A DNA stretch of 64,000 nt from Orientallactaga sibirica (lineage: Eukaryota; Chordata; Mammalia; Rodentia; Dipodidae): the NCBI GenBank assembly GCA_036365145.1, contig JAEOAD010000015.1, positions 37,525,501 to 37,589,500 on the forward strand, written 5' to 3'. This document shows, piece by piece, positions 11,390 through 23,439 of this stretch. Each line of letters starts with the position of its first letter. Within the stretch, counting starts at the first letter, position 1. Made by a program: the position numbers and the translations under genes. The notes beneath the pieces are model-generated. The model was given only the letters and a program-made list of their open reading frames with translations, was not told the origin of the DNA and made no database searches.

Positions 11390-11923
11390 ATACCCAGACT
11401 TGGGATGCCCAACTTCAGGTTCTTGTTTAAATTATCAAATAATTGAAAAATGTAGACACAGAGAAGAGTAAGTTATGAGCATTTATTAAGGATGAATTTA
11501 TTAAGATGAATTCAGGAAAGAAGAAAATAGTAGGAAAGAGAAATTCCTCCCCTCCCAGCATTGCTGGGGTGGGAGGGGAATAGATTAGGGAAGAATTTCC
11601 CTCACATGGGGCATAGAACTCTTAGAAGCCTCTGAGAAAGGGGCTCACACATGTGGCTCAGCTCCATTTATATGAATCAGGCATCCTACTAAAATGAGTC
11701 TCATTACTAGGCTCTGGTGTATAGAGAGGAATCTGATTGATTGGAAGGCCTAGGACGGGCAGGCCACAGGTGCTAAGCCTAGGAAGAGTTCTAGAAATAG
11801 AAGGATGTTCCTACTTTTGCTCTTTATAGGCATTTGGATGAGACTAATCAGGCTGTAGTTCTAGTCCCACCAGGGCAGAGTATCATATGTGTTTTCCTTG
11901 GGCCAGTCCCTATCTCACTACCA
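11390..11923 (-). repeat. LTR-like repeat, unclassified family, copy I (short)
   Basis: On the minus strand it starts TGGTAG at 11923, then 'tagggactggcccaaggaaa', and ends near 'cttgggatgcccaacttcag' (plus). The start and end match copy II at 12413-13377, with the middle shortened. It looks like an LTR (TG start, T-rich interior, polyadenylation-like AT stretch near the 3' end), but I cannot name the family. Confidence 0.5.
11546..11583. repeat. Inverted repeat, G-rich arm
   Basis: 'attcctcccctcccagca' is followed after a few bases by 'tgctggggtgggaggggaat', which is nearly its reverse complement. This could form a hairpin, with a G-rich strand of several short G runs. Confidence 0.7.
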
Positions 11924-12412
11924 TCTGGAAAAAAATCTGCTTTTCTCCTAATCTGTATCAACTGTTCTTGTGTTAATCTTATTGCATAAGGCAGACAGAA
12001 TCACCTTGTAGTTTTGGGTTGGAGGGCCATGTGGAGTTTGATGTGATCAGGACTAGTGTGTGAATTTTCAAGTTCCTTCTCTACTCCTTTCTTTCAGTTG
12101 CCTTCTGCTTGCTTACTGAAGGCTGAGATCTCTTGAATGGACACATATCTATGTTTCAAAAATAGACTTTCAAAGAAGGAAGAAAGAGGGCTAGACTTCA
12201 CAAAAATGTGTCAACCGTGCACATGTACAGTAGCTTATGTGGTATTTTCTATGTATGTAATTCTGTACAAAGCACATTGGATGCTCACATTGGCCTTTGG
12301 TAGTACAATAAATATTTCTATCTTCTAGTTAAGATTCTAGCTAAGAAGTTAAATGAATCTCAGGACCAAATGATGATGAGCAGAAATGCTTGTGTTTGAC
12401 AGAGGTAAAGAT
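11924..12412. other. Unannotated stretch
   Basis: Between two LTR-like copies. No gene or named repeat was seen. It may be internal or flanking sequence of the same element family. Confidence 0.45.
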
Positions 12413-13377
12413 TGATGCAGGATTTTGGGGTTCAAAGAGGGTTATGAACCTCAACTTTTGGATTCTTGTCTATTTTAACAAAGAAGAAAACAGGCTGAGA
12501 ATGATAAATTATGAATGACTGGATTTATTTAGGAAGAAACTATGAGTTATAAGGTATATTTAGAGATAACTGGTATCTAGGGAAAGGCTAGAACAGTTTC
12601 ACACACACACAGAAGACAGGACCTGAGAGTGCATGACAAAAGAAACACACATTCACACAGGAGCAAAGTATAAAAGTGCCAGCCCTGCACCTTATTACAT
12701 GGAAGAAAACTAAGAGATTAGATGATGAAAGGCTCAGGGCTTAAGGAAAGATTAAAGAGGGAGAAAGCACCAAAGTAGGAAGAGTTATTACACACATGGC
12801 AGACCCAGAGTTTAGAGGAAAATCATACACATAACACAGTAAATATGCACCTGGAAACATAATACGAAAGCAGAATGAGAAAAACAAACAAAAAAGTGCT
12901 CAGGCAAGTAGTAAGAACCCTCCTTTCCCCCAGGCAGGCTGGGAGAAAGGAGAAACTAAGGTACTGGTATTCAGGTGAAAGAACCACAGGTCAGGCCACC
13001 AAAGTGGAAGGGAGGTTTCCCTTGCCCCTCCCAGCCAGGCTGAGAAAGAGGGAAGAACAAGGGACCAGAAAAGCAGGTGCCAGGAGAAAACTGCTAGGAG
13101 GCCATTCACACATGTGACAAGCCCTTTTTTAGTTAATTAGTCTGGATTTTATCCTCAGACTCAGGTATATAAGGGAGAGACCTGATTGGTTCATTGATTC
13201 AAGAGGCTGACCCAGAGAGGCTAACCCATCTAGGTTATACTAGATTGGGGGGAAAGCAAGGGGTGCTGCAGCCATGTGGTGAAGCTGGCTCAGATGCTGA
13301 ATTCCAATCCCGCTAAGGCAGGTGGGGTGACCTCTCCTTGTTCTCCTTGGGCCCCTGAACCCTAACTGTCTCCAACA
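12413..13377 (-). repeat. LTR-like repeat, unclassified family, copy II (965 bp)
   Basis: Minus strand: TGTTGGAGACAG start at 13377, a CCAAT box, a TATATA-type box (near 13166), a long CT-rich middle, an AATAAA-like signal ('ctaaataaatccagtcatt') and an end ...CTGCATCA at 12413. TG...CA ends, size and signal order fit a retroviral LTR. The same 3' end (tggttcataa...ctgcaccA) recurs at 50679-51661 on the plus strand and at 44129. No exact flanking duplication was found. Possibly an ERVL/RMER-type LTR. Confidence 0.55.
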
Positions 13378-13545
13378 ACCATTTCCTGTTTCTCCTTCAA
13401 GACCAGGAAGTAGCAAGACTAGTGGGAGTGCACAGAACTAATAGTGATACAACCCAGCAGTTTTCTGTTTTGTTTTCTTTTCTTTGATTTGGTTTCGATG
13501 AAGGAAACACTAATTCTTTTACTTTTTAATAGTAAACTTGGTATG

Positions 13546-13936
13546 TGTAGCAGACAGCTTCAGGTTCGCTGAACTGAGATGAACTTCCAGACCAGGCATA
13601 GTTATGGTGGAAGGAATATTATTTATTGAAGCTTACAGATCCAGGGGAAGTTCCATAATGGCAGGAGAAGGGGCCTGCTCTCACAGGACCAGGCAAGAGA
13701 GAGAAACCAACCAGCTACACAGCACACAGAGCAAAACTACAGCCAAAGAGTCACACAGCACACTTCAGGAACTCCTGCTAAGCACACTTTGCATATCTTT
13801 ATAATGTAATCTCAAACCATCACCACACCTTAAGACTAGCCCCCAGTGACATTGCCTCTAGCAAGGTGATTGCAGATGCAAACTATAACTAATAAAACAC
13901 TGAATATATTGGGGGACATATATTCAAACTACCACA
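13546..13936 (-). repeat. MaLR solo LTR with 5-bp target duplication
   Basis: Minus strand: 'tgtggtagtttgaatatatg' start at 13936, an AATAAA signal in 'cttcaataaataat' and a 'gtctgctaca' end at 13546. Flanked by GTATG at 13541-13545 and 13937-13941, a perfect 5-bp duplication as expected for ERVL-MaLR elements. A second copy of the same subfamily begins at 63680. Confidence 0.85.
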
Positions 13937-14879
13937 GTATGCTAATTAACTTTGGGCAAAATCATGAAAGTGGCATCGTTACTGCCCCACACCATAGCAA
14001 TACTTAGAGACCTTCATCTTTTGAGCTCAGGTTTCCAAGTCTAATGTCTTGGCTCTAAACATGGCCTTTTAAAGTACTGACATTTATATCCTGGTTATTT
14101 TCATACCTATTGTCTGCAGTCTTCATTATCACTAGTACAGTTGCTATCAGAGTAATGGGCAGACATCAAAGGGAAAAAAGAAGGATAGGACTGGCCCATC
14201 AAATTGATTTAAAACAACCTAAAGTTATTTCTAATATTTAAGGAATACTAATGACCTAGTTCAAGAGCACTCAGTTAATAGCTGCTTAGATACAGAGGAT
14301 AGTAACACTACAGGAATGGCTTCAAGATTATGCAAACTGCACAGTCACATCAGGCCCTGCATTGAGAAGACCTCATGCTTGATTTAATGCTCCACTATCA
14401 TCTTGAAATTTAAAAAAAAATTATAAGAGAGCTACATTTTGTATTTTGCACTGGTCTCCATAAGTTATATAGATAGTCCTGTAAGAAGTCATTTCAAAGG
14501 TAAAACAGAAAATCAAAGAAACAAAACAAAACAGCTGAAAAGGAGCTAAAATTAAAGAATGACTGCCCTATATACACTTTTACACTTGACAGGAGGTATT
14601 CAGATGCATATACCTCTGTGGGAAGCTTTCACACATTCAGAGAAGCAACCTGAGAAGACCATTGTTGCTGTTGTCACCAAGAAAGCCTCTTTCCCATTAT
14701 ACTACCTTATACTACCAAGTCTTTTTCTTCTTTTCTTCAGTGTTTTCCTTTCTCTCATACAGATATTTCCATATATCAAACATTCTTTCCCCAAACCTTA
14801 TGGTTTTAATATTAAGATTTCCTCAGATACTCCTGTAATGGGGAAATTGGCATTCTGAGGTGCTTCCTGGAACTCCAAG
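13937..14879. other. Unannotated stretch
   Basis: AT-rich, nothing recognised. A 99-codon plus-strand frame at 14559-14858 is hydrophobic near its end but has no family features. Confidence 0.45.
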
Positions 14880-15655
14880 CCCTGAGTTCATATCTGCAGA
14901 CTAACCAAAGAATTGGCAATTTTAGAGTCAAGACTATGATTTTTAAAATACCATATTTTATTTAGATTGTATAAAGGAGTAAAGAAAGGGGAAGGCTGGG
15001 AAGTAAAGGGAGATAACGTAGAGAGAAGAGAAGTACACCACGTGGAGCCCCAAAAGCCCATGTGTGCCAAATGTCGCTCAGGAGTCCATGGGACCAGATA
15101 TGGATCTGGGAAAAAAGTGTAGGAAGAAAAGAAAAAAGAAAGTTCAAGGAGGTCCTGCCATGTGGGGAGAAGGAGGGGATAAAGAACCCATGTGGAGAGT
15201 AAGGGCTAGGGAACCCTTCCAGTTGGGCCTGGGCTAGGGCCTAGGCCGAGCCCCTCTCACCTGGGCCTGGGTCTGAGTGGACCCAGCCAGTCCAGGCCCA
15301 GCCAAGACAAAAACCCAGAGCTGGAAGATCCCAAGTGATCAGGGAGCAAGCTACTGCCCTCCCCTTGCAAAGGTATTTATAACCTTAGGATGGTGGGTAT
15401 CTTTTGGCCCAGGTGAACCAGAGGGCCAGCTTGTTGGTTAGGGCTAGAGGCTGTCTCAGGAAGAGATTAGCTCTGGCAACAAGTTCCAGGGACTGAACTT
15501 GACCACCCACAGTGTTCAAATCCCATGAAAGACCTCCCTTCCAAGAGGGTTCCTGACGGTTTGTGAAGAAACAGTTCTTTGGAACTAGGCAAGAGATAAG
15601 AAAACCATTCCTGTCCTTTTTTCCTTCAGGGGTCCCCTCCCAACTCCTAATTCAT
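14880..15655 (-). repeat. Probable LTR, unclassified
   Basis: On the minus strand this block carries a 'gttataaatacc' TATA-like box (near 15375), a C/G-rich stretch with repeated 'gggcctgg'-type motifs (15205-15305) and an AATAAA ('ctaaataaaatatgg', near 14960) close to its left end. The order and size suggest an LTR of a class I or III retroelement. It may be a distant relative of copies I-III. Confidence 0.4.
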
Positions 15656-15867
15656 TGACTGGATGTATCAAAATGTTTTTTTTTTCTGGTAGTTTTGAAA
15701 GGCTCAAATTAAAGCTGACTAAACTATAATATGTCTATCTAATCATAATAAAAGCCAATTACAGCCAAACATAACTATATACTGCCATAAGCCCTTTCCT
15801 ATGGAAGAGTCTTCACATAGATATTAGAATGGCTATGGATCGATGAAATTCTTTTTTTCCCAAGGTT

Positions 15868-16076
15868 TGTTTATTTATTTTATTTATTTACTTGAGAGCA
15901 ACAAGGAGAGAGAGAGAGAATGGGTGCACCAGGGCCTCCAGCCACTGTAAACGAACTTGAGATACATGCTTACATGGGTACTTGTGCTTACATGGGTACT
16001 GGGGAATCAAGCCTCGAACCAGGATCCTTAGGCTTCACAGGCAAGCTCTTAACCGCTAAGCCATCTCTCCAGCCCC
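15868..16076 (-). repeat. tRNA-derived SINE
   Basis: Minus-strand copy with (ATTT)n tail, GA block at 15904-15919, 'gggcctccagccactgtaaa', and head 'aagccatctctccagcccc'. Contains a small internal duplication 'cttacatgggtacttg' / 'cttacatgggtactgg' (15968-16000). Flanks share 'atgaaatt' (15843 and 16078). Confidence 0.9.
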
Positions 16077-16159
16077 AATGAAATTTTTTGGTGTTGGTGT
16101 CAGCGTTCTCTATCCATTCCCCTTCATCCTATATGACCTCCTACCTCTGCATTCCAGCC

Positions 16160-16243
16160 TAGGCCTAGGTATTGGGGAATTGAGTCTAAGCCAGCAGGCT
16201 TTGTAAGCAAGTGCCTTTGACTGCTGAGACATATCACTAGCTC
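16160..16243 (-). repeat. SINE head fragment
   Basis: 'attggggaattgagtctaag', 'aggctttgtaagcaagtgcc' and a decayed head 'gagacatatcactagctc' on the plus strand. A truncated, old copy. Confidence 0.55.
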
Positions 16244-17387
16244 AAATCATGTATTTTCTTAATCAGTTTTTACCATGTGAAATCTTTTTTTCTCTATCAC
16301 TTTCTTTTACTTCTATTATTATTATGGGTTGAAATTATAGCAAAAAGTGTTAGGTTCTGATCCACAGCACTGATTTTTCTGTTTATCCTTGTCAAAGTTG
16401 CATCTACTTCCAGTAACCAACCTTGACAACAGAAGCATTCAGGAAAACCTTTGGCTAAGGCCTTTATGACAGAATAGAGGGTTGAGTCTCTAAGGGCAGT
16501 AACAAGAAATAAAACTTGAAAGATAGATTGAAATCCATGTCATGGGCTGAATTTTGCCAAGAGATAGGACAGCCTGCCTAAGACTTTGTGTATCTCTTTC
16601 AATAGCAATAGCTGGGATCTGTATAGTTGTTAAAGAAGGAGAAACATAGCATATTTTTTTCAGAAAGTCAACTTAAATTTTGTTTGGAAGAGAAACATGC
16701 AAAATTATTTTATAAATGCATCTAGCCACCATCAGAAACTAACTAGTTAACTGATGTATTTAAAAGAGATGTGATATGGCAGCATTCCAAGCACTCCACC
16801 CCTTCATCCAGCTCTTACATTCTTTCTGCTCTTATTTTGTATAAACTGTATATCTTAAGCCTTATTAAAAATGCTTACCTTTATTCTGAAAGTGTGTTTT
16901 TAACATTTATTTGCTTCTTATTACAGTTCAGAAATTTTAGTTGATATGCAATTATGCATTAAGATAACATTTAATATAAAATTCTTTAAAAACAAGGAGG
17001 GGACTTCCAGCTTCATCTGTGACATGTAGAACTTGGTATTTGTCACTCCAATCTATACAATAAAAAAAAAAGCTGAACAAGCTATGAATCAATGTTTTTC
17101 CTTAGATCTGGCAGAGAAGCAAAATCACAGAACAAACTGCCACTCAAAATCTGGAGACAGTTAGTCCAGTGAAGGTGGCACATGAAGGAGTAGGCAGGAG
17201 AGCCATATGCTGACAGAGTACATAAATGGTGAGTTTTATGAATTGCTAGAGGGGAAATGCACAGGCGATTGAAAGTGAGAAGCTCCTGCAAGGCCAGCCT
17301 TAGGAAGCTTCCCAGACTTTTCTGGATTTTACTTCCAGAAATCCTAATAGGCTCTTTTGTGAATGCTTTAGCTTGGATTTGTATCTT
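16244..17387. other. Unannotated stretch
   Basis: AT-rich, no named repeat and no gene. A 132-codon minus-strand frame (17082-17480) overlaps the next B1 fragment and is not coding by any sign I can see. Confidence 0.45.
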
Positions 17388-17487
17388 TCTTTTTTTTTTT
17401 CTTTTTGGTCCCAGGTGGGTCTTGATCTTACAATCTTCCTGCGTCCATCTCCCAAGTGCTAGGGTTATAGGAGTAACCATGCTCAGC
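17388..17487 (-). repeat. B1 fragment
   Basis: Poly-T lead, then 'ccaggtgggtcttgatctta' and 'caagtgctagggttatagga': the right half of a diverged B1 on the minus strand. Confidence 0.6.
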
Positions 17488-18001
17488 TATGGTTTGTATC
17501 TGAAGTATCTCCCAAAAGTTCTTCTGTTAAAAGTGTGCTACAGTGTTCCGAGGTGGGATTTTTGGTAGGTGATTCAATTTTGAGTGCTCCAGCCTCATGA
17601 ATGAATTTATCTGTTTATAGATTCCTAACTTAATGAACTATTAAAGTGGTGGAAACTTTAAGAGGTGAGACTTACTTGGAGTAAGTTGGTGATTAAGAGC
17701 ATATATGTGAAGAGTATATTTTATTTTCATCCCCTTTCTATCTCTCTTTGTGCTTCCTGGCCACCAACAGGTGAGCAGCTTTGCTTTGCCACTTCCTGCC
17801 TGGATGTTCTGTCCCTCAGAGAACCAAACCAATAGAACCTAACAACCCTGGACTGAAGCCCTGAAACCATAAGTCATAAAAAAATTAAATTAAATTAAAT
17901 TAAATTAAATTAAATTAAATTAAATTAAAATGTGCCTTCCTTTAAATTGATTTTACTGATTTTTTTATTTTGGTAACAACAGTTGAAAGCTAACTGACAC
18001 A
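17488..18001 (+). repeat. MaLR LTR with (TTAAA)n expansion
   Basis: Starts 'tatggtttgtatctgaagta' and ends 'aaagctaactgacacag', the pattern of MLT1/MTE-like LTRs. The poly(A)-signal region ('ccataagtcataaaaaaatt') has expanded into a pure pentanucleotide array (17884-17929). Confidence 0.75.
17884..17929. repeat. (TTAAA)n microsatellite
   Basis: About nine perfect AAATT/TTAAA units inside the MaLR LTR, at the position of its poly(A) signal. Confidence 0.97.
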
Positions 18002-18224
18002 GTAACTAGCTGAGAAAATTTCCAAGGGTTCTCCTAAAGAGAAGAAATAATTTTGTAATTTTCCATAGAATTCTGAATAACAAAGGCCTACTTTCCAAGG
18101 GAAAGACTTAACCAGAACCTTATTTAACTTGAGGGAAGGGTATTTAGCTAATTCCACCCTCTTGTAGACTTCCTCTATCTCATATAGAAGGAAGAAAACA
18201 AAACTGGAGAAACATTTTGGGGAG

Positions 18225-18385
18225 GAATGGGGAGATGGACCAGTGGCAAAAGCACTTGCACTCATACATGAGTATCTGAGTTTAGGGTCCCCAGACACCA
18301 CATAAAGTCAGAAGTTGCAGTAAGCTTCTGTAATTCCAACATGCCTACAGTGAGATGGAGGTAGAGACAGGAGAATAAATAAATG
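18225..18385 (+). repeat. SINE (B4-like), diverged
   Basis: 'gggagatggaccagtggcaa', 'gtccccagacaccacataaa' and 'gatggaggtagagacaggag' keep the order of a tRNA-like head followed by a B1-like right part. Confidence 0.5.
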
Positions 18386-19408
18386 AAAAAATTGTGTTAT
18401 CTCTCAATGAGTAATAATCCTGTGCATAATAAGTAAAGGAAGTATGCAATAGTGCTAGTGGGCCTCCAATTGAGTGCCCTTGTGATACAAACCTGTTATG
18501 GGAACCAAGCATGCTGGTCACGGATGAAGGTTCCAATAAAGGAGTTAAACTCAGCCTAACAAATCATCCTGAATGATCACTTTGTGACAAGTACAGAGCA
18601 GTGAGCTGACAGAGATACTGAGATAATATAAAGATTGTTAAACTAACAAAAATGATTTGTACCTAAAAGACCTTTGCTACAAACAGCCTTGTCCCTTTTC
18701 TAGAACTTTTACAGTCTCATCACCTCTCTGGCACTATTTTCTGACTACTTTCCAGTATTATACTCACTGTCTCACAACTCTCTTTATTATTTTACATTGC
18801 TGGACTACTTTTGTTTTGTGCCATGTTTTTGCTTCTGCTACTTCCTGTGCCCTAAGCTTTGAGTGTCACCTGGGCACCCTCTGTTGTTATCACCTGCATT
18901 CCTGAAGTCTTCTTTGGGAAGCTCATATTTTCTAATGTCTTGGACACCAAACCTGATGCCTCTGCCAACTGTTTCTACAGGTAAATATGGCTTCTTGGCT
19001 TGATTTTTAGAAACAGAGGGTGGGCCTCTGAGGTCCCATAGTGCCTTGCACAAATCACTGCTTAACTTTTCGGTACATCACCAGATATCTGAAAAGATCT
19101 CATGAAGAAGGAAATAAATTTGAAAGTGTAGTTTTAGAGGACAAGAATAAAACCTGTAGGTTTTATGATATACTTTAACATTCCTAATAATTAAATCATT
19201 AAAAAATGATTGAATTCCCTTATAAGTAGTGACGTTCCTATCACTAGAGTTGTTCATTCTGACTCCTGACCATAAGAAGCAGACTTGGAATCCACTGGGA
19301 AGATTGGAATAGATGGCTTTAAGATCTTTTCCAAGGCTAATATCCTAGGTTTTTATGACATCTCAGTAGGTAGAGTAGTGACCAAAAAAGAACAAAATAA
19401 AATAAAAA
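18386..19408. other. Unannotated stretch
   Basis: No gene or named repeat. Short frames at 18657-18905 (plus) and 18838-19053 (minus) are unsupported. Confidence 0.45.
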
Positions 19409-19715
19409 GGAGGGTTTGGAGATGGCTCAGACTATGAAGTGCTTGTCTCCCAATCATCCCAGTCTGATGACAGGTGTAGTAATGCACACTTGTAACCCTA
19501 GTGCTAAGGAGGTAGAGACAGGTGGATCCCTGGGGATTGCTGGTCAGCTAATTTGAATTACTTGATGAGTTTCTGGCCATTCAGAAAGCCTATCTCAAAA
19601 AGGTCTGTGGTACATGAGGAACCACATCTGACATGGTTTTTTGGCCTTTATAGGCATGTGCACACATGTGTACCTAAACAAACAAGCTCACAAAAAAATA
19701 ATAAATAAAATATAA
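19409..19715 (+). repeat. B4-like SINE
   Basis: Head 'gggtttggagatggctcaga', B1-like middle 'gtaaccctagtgctaaggag' / 'ttcagaaagcctatctcaaa', right end 'gtgcacacatgtgtacctaa' and an AAT-rich tail. About 300 bp, the length and order of a tRNA+B1 composite. Confidence 0.65.
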
Positions 19716-19819
19716 AAATAAAATGTGATAAATGACAAGACAAAAAACTTTCAATCACTCTAACTGAAGCAATTTCATAAAAGTCTGGAAATACTGACAC
19801 ATGTGACCAAAGATGCACA

Positions 19820-19915
19820 TTTACTTATTCCTTTGCCAAACATTTATTTGTTGGGTGAATACTCTATTCCAGGCACAAAACTGCACTGAGGATTCAAGAG
19901 ATAAGGTTGCATATT
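19820..19915 (-). repeat. L2-like remnant
   Basis: 'gccaaacatttatttgttgg' followed by 'ctattccaggcacaaaactg' is the reverse of the well-known L2 3' end. Ancient mammalian repeat. Confidence 0.5.
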
Positions 19916-20010
19916 CATCAGTGAAAGAGCATAGGTCAATGACACAAGAATCCACAGCTAAACAAATGTATATTATACAATTTGCTTAGTGCTACAATGA
20001 AAAGGCATAC

Positions 20011-20714
20011 AAATTGTGTTGAAAGTATAGAAGAAAATAGAGTAAGTTCTTACAAATCTTGAGGATACTGTCAAAGAAGAGTTGGATCATAAGTGTGAGA
20101 AAGGATTAAGAAATGAGAACTAATCATGCACTTTTCTGACTGAATTAAAGAAAATAGAACATTATAATAGTTATGGAAGAGGATCTTTATCTCATGGAAG
20201 ATGTAATTAAGAAAGAGGCAGTAACAGGAAGGAGTGAGAATAAGATACAGTCCCCAAAGACATGCCTCCACACACATATTCCTTAAACTAGGCTTGATTT
20301 TCTACCACTACCAATGCTTTATTGAAGATTTCAGTCCATTAATGGATTAAACCAGAGTGCTTATGACCTAATCATCTCTAGAAATACCCTCTTATCTTAC
20401 CCATCATCAGTTTGGTCTGGAGTCTGCTCTCCAGTTCTACTAGTCTTATATGGGATTTCTTTTTTGGCTGTAATCATCTGCTGGTCAAGTAGATCTTAAG
20501 ATGGCCCACTTACATGTCTTGGCTGTCATCTGGAATACCTCAGTTTTCCTCCATATGGTCTTGCATTTTAACATTGTATTTAACTTCTCCACATAAGAAT
20601 GGAAGTATCATTATAGCACCAAAACTGATGGACCAGTGTCTGAGCATTACAAAGACAAAATGACAGATGATCTGAGAAAACATTTAGAACATCAGATTTC
20701 TCTTACAGATGTTT
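20011..20714. other. Unannotated stretch
   Basis: 20240-20420 ('ccccaaagacatgcctccac', 'gcttatgacctaatcatctc') has a MaLR/MLT1 flavour on the minus strand but too little to call. No gene. Confidence 0.4.
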
Positions 20715-20890
20715 TAAAAATTATTTTTTTTGAGAGAGAGTGTGAGAGAGGGGAAGAGAGAGAAAGAGAGACAAAGAGGCAAGAGAGAGAGGATGGGCAC
20801 ACAAGGGTCTCCAGCTGCTGCAAACAAACTCTAAACACATGTGTCACCTTGTGTATCTGGCTTACATGAGTCTTGAGGAATTGATTTTGC
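20715..20890 (-). repeat. tRNA-derived SINE, head missing
   Basis: Tail, a long GA-rich block (20741-20793), 'ccagctgctgcaaacaaact' and 'tgtgtatctggcttacatga' are present on the minus strand; the tRNA-like head is absent beyond about 20890. Confidence 0.8.
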
Positions 20891-20930
20891 CATGAGATCT
20901 ATCACATTATCTTATTAAAATTTCAATCCA

Positions 20931-21120
20931 GGGCTTAAGGGATGGCTTAGTGGTTAAGGCATTTGCCTGCAAAGCCAAAGGACCCAGGTTTGACTCCCAG
21001 GACCCACGTTAGCCAGATACACAAGGTGGCGCATATGTCTGGAGTTTATTTGCAGTGGCTGGAGGCCCTGGCACGCCCATTCTCTCTCTCTCTATCTCTT
21101 TCCCTGTCAAATAAATAAAT
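20931..21120 (+). repeat. tRNA-derived SINE
   Basis: Complete plus-strand copy: 'ggcttagtggttaaggcatt' (A-box region), 'ggacccaggtttgactccc' (B-box region), CT-rich run and (AAAT)n. Near-exact flanks 'aatttcaatcca' and 'aatttcagtcca'. Only weakly diverged. Confidence 0.92.
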
Positions 21121-23073
21121 AAATTTCAGTCCAAACTTCCTTCTTTTTCTTATTTTTTTTTCCATGGGGCCAGGCTGATGATCTGAAAGCTCTCTCAATC
21201 TCCTTGGCTCGTTCATCATTTTTTTTTTCTTATATCCATTTCCCTATTAATGGTTTACAGTTTTAGTCTTGCATTGGCATCTACTAGTTAGGAGACCTGA
21301 ACTAACATATTATTTTGCCAAAAGAATGTGTATTATTTAGGGGTATATGATTTATCATATGTATGTCCATATTTCTGTTTCATAGCACATTCCTTACTAT
21401 GTAGATTATACTTATAAAAGTGTTCTAAGTTAGCAAATGTTTACTTGTTACATTGCAAAAATAACAACTAATATTTATTGACAACTTATGGGCCAGATAC
21501 TTAGCTAAGTGCAATATAAGAATTGTTGCATTTAATTCTAATAATAATCCCCATTATTGTTATCTTAGCTGCAGAGGAATTGAAGCATAGAAATAATAAC
21601 TTAGTTTATCACATGGCTAGTAAATAATAGAGTTTAGAATTAAGCTCACAGTGTTAAATCTATAGACCATAATCAACTACCAAAAATATTTTCCTATGCA
21701 TATGTATAAAAAGAAACAAAAATACAGAAATGAACAAAAAAGATTTCAGAATGACAAGAATTTATGATATAATAGCAATTATTTTTATTTGTTAATGCAC
21801 CCACTGTCCAGGGACCATGTTAATCCATGGAGATACGAGATGTGGATAATGTATTGCTTCTGATTTTATAAAAATCACAATGTAGCTGATAAGCAAATAG
21901 ATAACCATATATTACTCCTTTGTATTGTGTGTCAGCAAAACATTGGAATGGGAGGTAGTAGAGGGCATGTGACAGGGAAAGTATGCCTGAGAAGATCACA
22001 GTGGATCAGGAGCCTTATATACCAGAAAAAACCTAAAACATGCATTGAGAATATATTATGAATTTTCCCAGATTTTGATAATTTTATAGGGACTTAAATG
22101 ATAGGCAAAACTTTAATGAGAAAAAGAGTAGAAAAGAACTTTATTATGAACAGAGTCAAACATCATATGTAAAAATGTGAAGATAGGCCTTTATGCCATG
22201 TTGTTTCTTGAATAATTAATGTAGGTAAAATATATGATATAATGGAAGAAGAAATAGAAAATTATATCTGAAAGACCATAAAGGTTTATGCTAAAAGGTT
22301 CTGAAAATCAGTTTGAGTAACATGAAACCTGGGTAGGGGGTTAAGTAAGATAGGAATATTATGACATTTGAGTAGAATGGTTAAAATATACCAGCCCTTC
22401 AAGGATCTGGCAGAAGGTAATGGCAGAAGAGTGAAAAGTGTTTCTTAAAGCAGAACATAAAGAAAAAAAACTTTTATTCAATGATTACAATGTATAAAGC
22501 TTAGGTATTTTGCTTATATTTATTCAGTCAATATATTTTAAAAAGCACGTGAACTAGATATTAATTGCTATTTTACAGACTAACATAAGGTAAAAATCAA
22601 CATACTTCCTCCAAACCACTGAGTAGTAAGAATCAGAAGCTGATTTTGGCCTATACTATAATGTCTCTAATCCCACAAGGAATTTGAAGTTTTATATTTA
22701 TTCTATCAATAATTAATCTAACTAATAAATATTCATTAATTTGGTATTATATTATAGACCCTATTCAAATTGCTATGGATAGAGAAAATTCTCTGCACTT
22801 AGAGCTTATAATTTAAAATGAAAAGGTGAACAAAGGTATTTCAAGAAGTTATGCGTGCTATAAAGACTAGTTCTTACCAGAATGAAGATCAAGAGTCTGA
22901 GGATATGATTGTATAGTGGATAGATAGGAAAATGATTAGAAGTGTGAGTCATATGACTATCTTAGAGAAAAGCTTCTGGAGGTAATGGAGAAATAAAGAA
23001 GATTATAAGGAGGATACAAAAAAAAAAGCAGATTATAAGAGGATACACTAAAAGACCAAGAAATAATCAATAG
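21121..23073. other. Repeat-poor AT-rich stretch with one MIR remnant
   Basis: At 21465-21680 'taatatttattgacaactta', 'ccccattattgttatcttag' and 'catggctagtaaataataga' follow the order of a minus-strand MIR. The rest is AT-rich without recognisable young repeats or coding frames. Confidence 0.5.
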
Positions 23074-23205
23074 ATAGCCAAGTGTGGTGGTACATACCTT
23101 TAATCTCAGCACTCTGGACGTTGAGGTGGGAGAATTGCTGTGAGTTTCAGGCCAACCTGAGACTACATTGTGAATTCCAGGCTAAGCTGGGCTAGAACCA
23201 AAAAA
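23074..23205 (+). repeat. B1-type SINE
   Basis: 'agccaagtgtggtggtacat', 'gagactacattgtgaattcc', short A-rich end. Shortened relative to full B1 copies here. Confidence 0.88.
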
Positions 23206-23439
23206 ATGGCCTGTCAATAAGAATATTCTGGTGACCTTGATATGAATCACATCAATGGAATTATGAGAATGGCAAGGCTTGGATTTGTTTTAAGAAAGCA
23301 TATAAAGGAATAGCAAATGAAGTCTATTCTTTCAAAGTTTTTTTGGTTGGTTTTTTTTTCTTTCTGAATAGAGGCTAGAAAATTGGGCCCAAAGTATTAG
23401 AATATTGAATTTTAAAATCATCAGGATCAGGAATGGTGG

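Noticed and set aside
17082..17568. 132-codon minus and 103-codon plus overlapping frames
   Set aside because: Opposite-strand open frames over the same bases, ending in a B1 fragment and a MaLR LTR; no family resemblance.
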